A stretch of DNA of 64,000 nucleotides. It comes from Atrichornis clamosus. Its lineage: Eukaryota; Chordata; Aves; Passeriformes; Menuridae. A program made the translations under genes and the position numbers. The stretch lies in assembly GCA_013400975.1 (NCBI GenBank), contig WBMZ01010256.1, forward strand, positions 124,001-188,000, read 5' to 3'. Of this stretch, positions 61,301-64,000 are shown piece by piece (the first letter of the stretch is position 1; every line of letters starts with the position of its first letter). The notes beneath the pieces are model-generated. The model was given only the letters and a program-made list of their open reading frames with translations, ran no database searches and was not told the origin of the DNA.

Positions 61301-64000
61301 GCCACAATAGAAACCCCAAACAAAAAAAGAATCTCAAAAAGTGTTTTGGAAAATGCAAGTAATTGAATAGAATACTAATAATAGAAACAGGATGATACAG
61401 CTTGAAAGCAATTAAAATATTCTTAAGATATGAAATTATTTAAAGGAAGGCTTTGCCATGGTTTCATGTTTAGTAACTTTAGGTTTCAGATTACAACATT
61501 AATCAGTAGTGTCAGTAGTTAATTCTGTTTTACCAAATGGATGTCCTTCCTTCATCCCAACATAGTTGTTATTTTTCTCTCAGTGCAGGTAGTTTTTCAT
61601 TCTCAGGGTGGGGGAAAGGATTCAGGGACTGTCTGTAGGTTTTAAGGAAAGTTATTTGGCCAAGTGCAACACAAACCAGTATCTCCCTGTTTGCTAACTG
61701 CTGCTCGAATTTGGAGAGGGTATGTGCTTTTGATGTGGTTCCTCCAGTAAAAAATCACAGCAGTCAAGTTACCCACCAGCATTGCAAGGCTGGGCAATGT
61801 TTTCAATTCTGAAATCAAATAAGATGTGGATTTATTGCATAAGAGACTAAAATGTTTGTAATAATAAATAGAACAGTTAAATATTGTCCATATTACTGGA
61901 TAAGCAAAGCAACGTCTTGAAAGAGCCTTGCTGGACGGACTGCCTCTCTACTATAGTCTGTTTTGGTCTGAGCTTATTTATACATGCCACTTAGGAGCTG
62001 AAAGGTGCCTTTCCCAATACTAGGTGAGAATTCAAGATTTCTCTCCTCTTTTTCTAACTGGTCCACACTGAAAAATGAAGCGATATTAGCAGGTAGGCTG
62101 AGCTCTCTGAAAAAACGTAGCGACCTGCTAATTAAATCTATTAAGGCTAATTGCATTTGATTGTTCTACTTCTTTACAGTTTTGCCAACAAACAGAATTG
62201 AGTAGTTCCCCCAGCCAGAGCCATCACGCTGCTGCTGCCCAGAAAGATGCTCAGACTGAACCGTTGCTGCTCTGACATCACAAAAAGCTGGTGCAGCTGT
62301 GGTATGAATTGGGCTCGCTCTATCCAGGAAGGTGAAATGATTACCTGCAGCCTTCAGGCCATGCTGTGAAAGGCTGAGGTGTCTGAGCTCATAAAAACAG
62401 CTCAGCCCCGAGGGTTTGCAGGTACACTGCTTTCTTTGTGCAAACCTTGAGCTACAGCATGCACTTCTCAGAGTTACAGCCAACCCTGCTCATTTGTTTC
62501 CAGTGACTGATGTGTATCATTAAGAAAAAAAAAATGCAACTCCCCTATATTATCTTCTACCCTGTTTTCTGTGCTGAAATAACAAATCCCTTCCTATTAG
62601 TTAAAAATGAAAATAACTGACAATTTCCATCTCTGTTTTCTACTAGTAATTTCAGGTAAGAGGTAAAGGAGCTGCAACAAAAAGTTCATCTGTGGAGTTA
62701 ATGTGTCCTAACAATCCCCTTTAAAGATCATCTTGATCTTACAGACTTGCTCTATCACTACCTCAATCTCTCTCTCAAAAAAAGCATCTAAATAGATCAT
62801 AAACATGTCAAAAATAGTTGCTCTTGGCCTGTCTAGAAAGTGCATCCTAAATGTTTATTGCTCTTCTAAGGCATCAGTTTTGTTTGCAGGAATGTTAATA
62901 ACTTGACTCGTGGATGGAGTGTGATCTTGTGAGTGTCCCCATAGTTCTCACAGTTTGCTTCAATCCATCATAACCAACCATTCTGGAAATGTGCTCTGCT
63001 AGGTCCTTTTATTACCCTGCTCTCCTCCTGCAAGGCATGACTGAACTATTCAACTTTTCTCTGTTCAACCTCTTAAAACTTACCTCACTTCAGCCAGCTC
63101 AGACTTCTTATCATTTCTGAGGCGGGGAAAAGTGAAACTTCATTAAGGGGGGCAAAACCTTGGATTAGTCTAAGCCATTAATGGCAACTTCATAAACTTG
63201 TATGCAATTCTGTCAGTTTACATCTGCCCTGGCAGTGTTACAGGAGGGTAAACAGGGGTCATAGTCTTGCCCGAAACACCACCATTTGTTTTTATTGTAT
63301 TCAATCCCTGCACTGACTGCTTTCAGCATTTTTCTTAAATTTTTTTTTTTTACATGAAGCTCCTAAATCTCTCCTCAAACCTGGTTTGTTCTGTTTTTCT
63401 GCTTTCTCTCCTATTTTATCAGAGTTTTCACAAATAAGAACGCGCACATATAAAAGAAGTTATGATGTCAACAATGAACAAATACCAGGAGATAGCACCA
63501 GGAAATTCTGGGAACAGAAAAGATCCCCAAATACTCACAGCATAATTTCCAACTTCCCTCTTGTTACAGACAAATAGAATAGCTACAGTAAATGACTGGG
63601 GCATTAATTTGGTGCTTCTGTCCACCCTTGTCTGTTGTGACTCTGCTACCACTGAGTTATCAAAGACGTAACACCTAAAGCATGATGTTTCCATTTCATC
63701 TTTCTCATGGTCCTTCCAAGAAAAAAGGTCTGATTTTAGCAAAGCAAATTCTGTTTGTGATTAGCAAACAGGCAATCCTGGCATAGTCCTGTGTTACCTT
63801 CCTGGGCTTACATGTAACCTGTTAATCTTCAAAAGGACACATCACCTCCACCTGGAAAACTTATCTTCCTTCCCCTTCTTTCTTCTTGAGAAACCTCCCA
63901 CACATCTTTGTGATCAAACAGAGTAGAAAGAGTTTGTATAATATAATAAACTCATGCCTTTGGTCCCAGGTGTAACCCCTGAGGCCTTTGAGGGCAGTCC

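Larger units (their letters stand above)
36020..64000. other. Downstream intron or intergenic DNA, no exon identified
   Basis: The gene must continue, because the last visible exon ends at an in-frame donor (gttagt) with two thirds of the lectin domain still to come. I searched by eye for the expected pieces: a phase-0 start such as N-[VLI]-Y-Y after AG, an RCLxD or KRCLE motif, and a Y/H-W-x-F segment. I found none with open flanks and splice sites. The region holds CR1 ends (43461-43519, 49242-49322), MIR-like remnants (38765-38875, 44505-44590), homopolymer T runs (about 42730 and 55438), and GC-richer patches near 50.7-51.2 kb and 59.9-60.2 kb that I cannot assign. Confidence 0.5.

Overview
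This window is non-coding-rich nuclear DNA from a vertebrate, almost certainly a bird. It is AT-rich, has no operons or bacterial-style genes, and its only clear coding content is six short exons with canonical splice sites. Its repeats are typically avian: many 3'-end fragments of CR1 LINEs (the 'cccttccaactc...ttctgtgattct' type of end), two partial LTRs of the common avian ERVL type, and several worn MIR-like SINE remnants. Alu, L1 and rodent B1 sequences are absent as far as I can see. I cannot narrow the species further.

Layout. 1-10342 is intron (or upstream) sequence with no recognisable exon. Six plus-strand exons follow: 10343-10526, 11432-11629, 14189-14303, 28487-28672, 31153-31290 and 35924-36019. 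They join in frame into 306 codons, the first of them split with an exon before the window. Together they encode the middle of a polypeptide N-acetylgalactosaminyltransferase of the GALNT8/9/17/18 ('Y') subfamily, best matched to GALNT8. They cover the C-terminal part of the GT-A catalytic core (DxH metal motif, YGGEN loop, PCSRxxH histidine), the linker, and the first CLD motif of the C-terminal ricin-type lectin domain. The N-terminal part (cytoplasmic tail, membrane anchor, stem, first part of the catalytic domain) lies before the window. The rest of the lectin domain was not found in the 28 kb that follow.

The largest interior intron (14304-28486, about 14.2 kb) holds the two ERVL LTR pieces, the longest CR1 fragment, a perfect 38-bp tandem duplication and one unresolved base (n at 23777). 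A duplicated block next to a poly-C run flanks that n and looks like an assembly error. 36020-64000 is intronic or intergenic DNA with CR1 and MIR fragments only. The long open frames in it are no longer than chance predicts.

I found no new biological system. The points most worth a second look are the apparent false duplication around the n, the missing lectin-domain exons, and an unexplained semi-open stretch at 34.3-34.9 kb.
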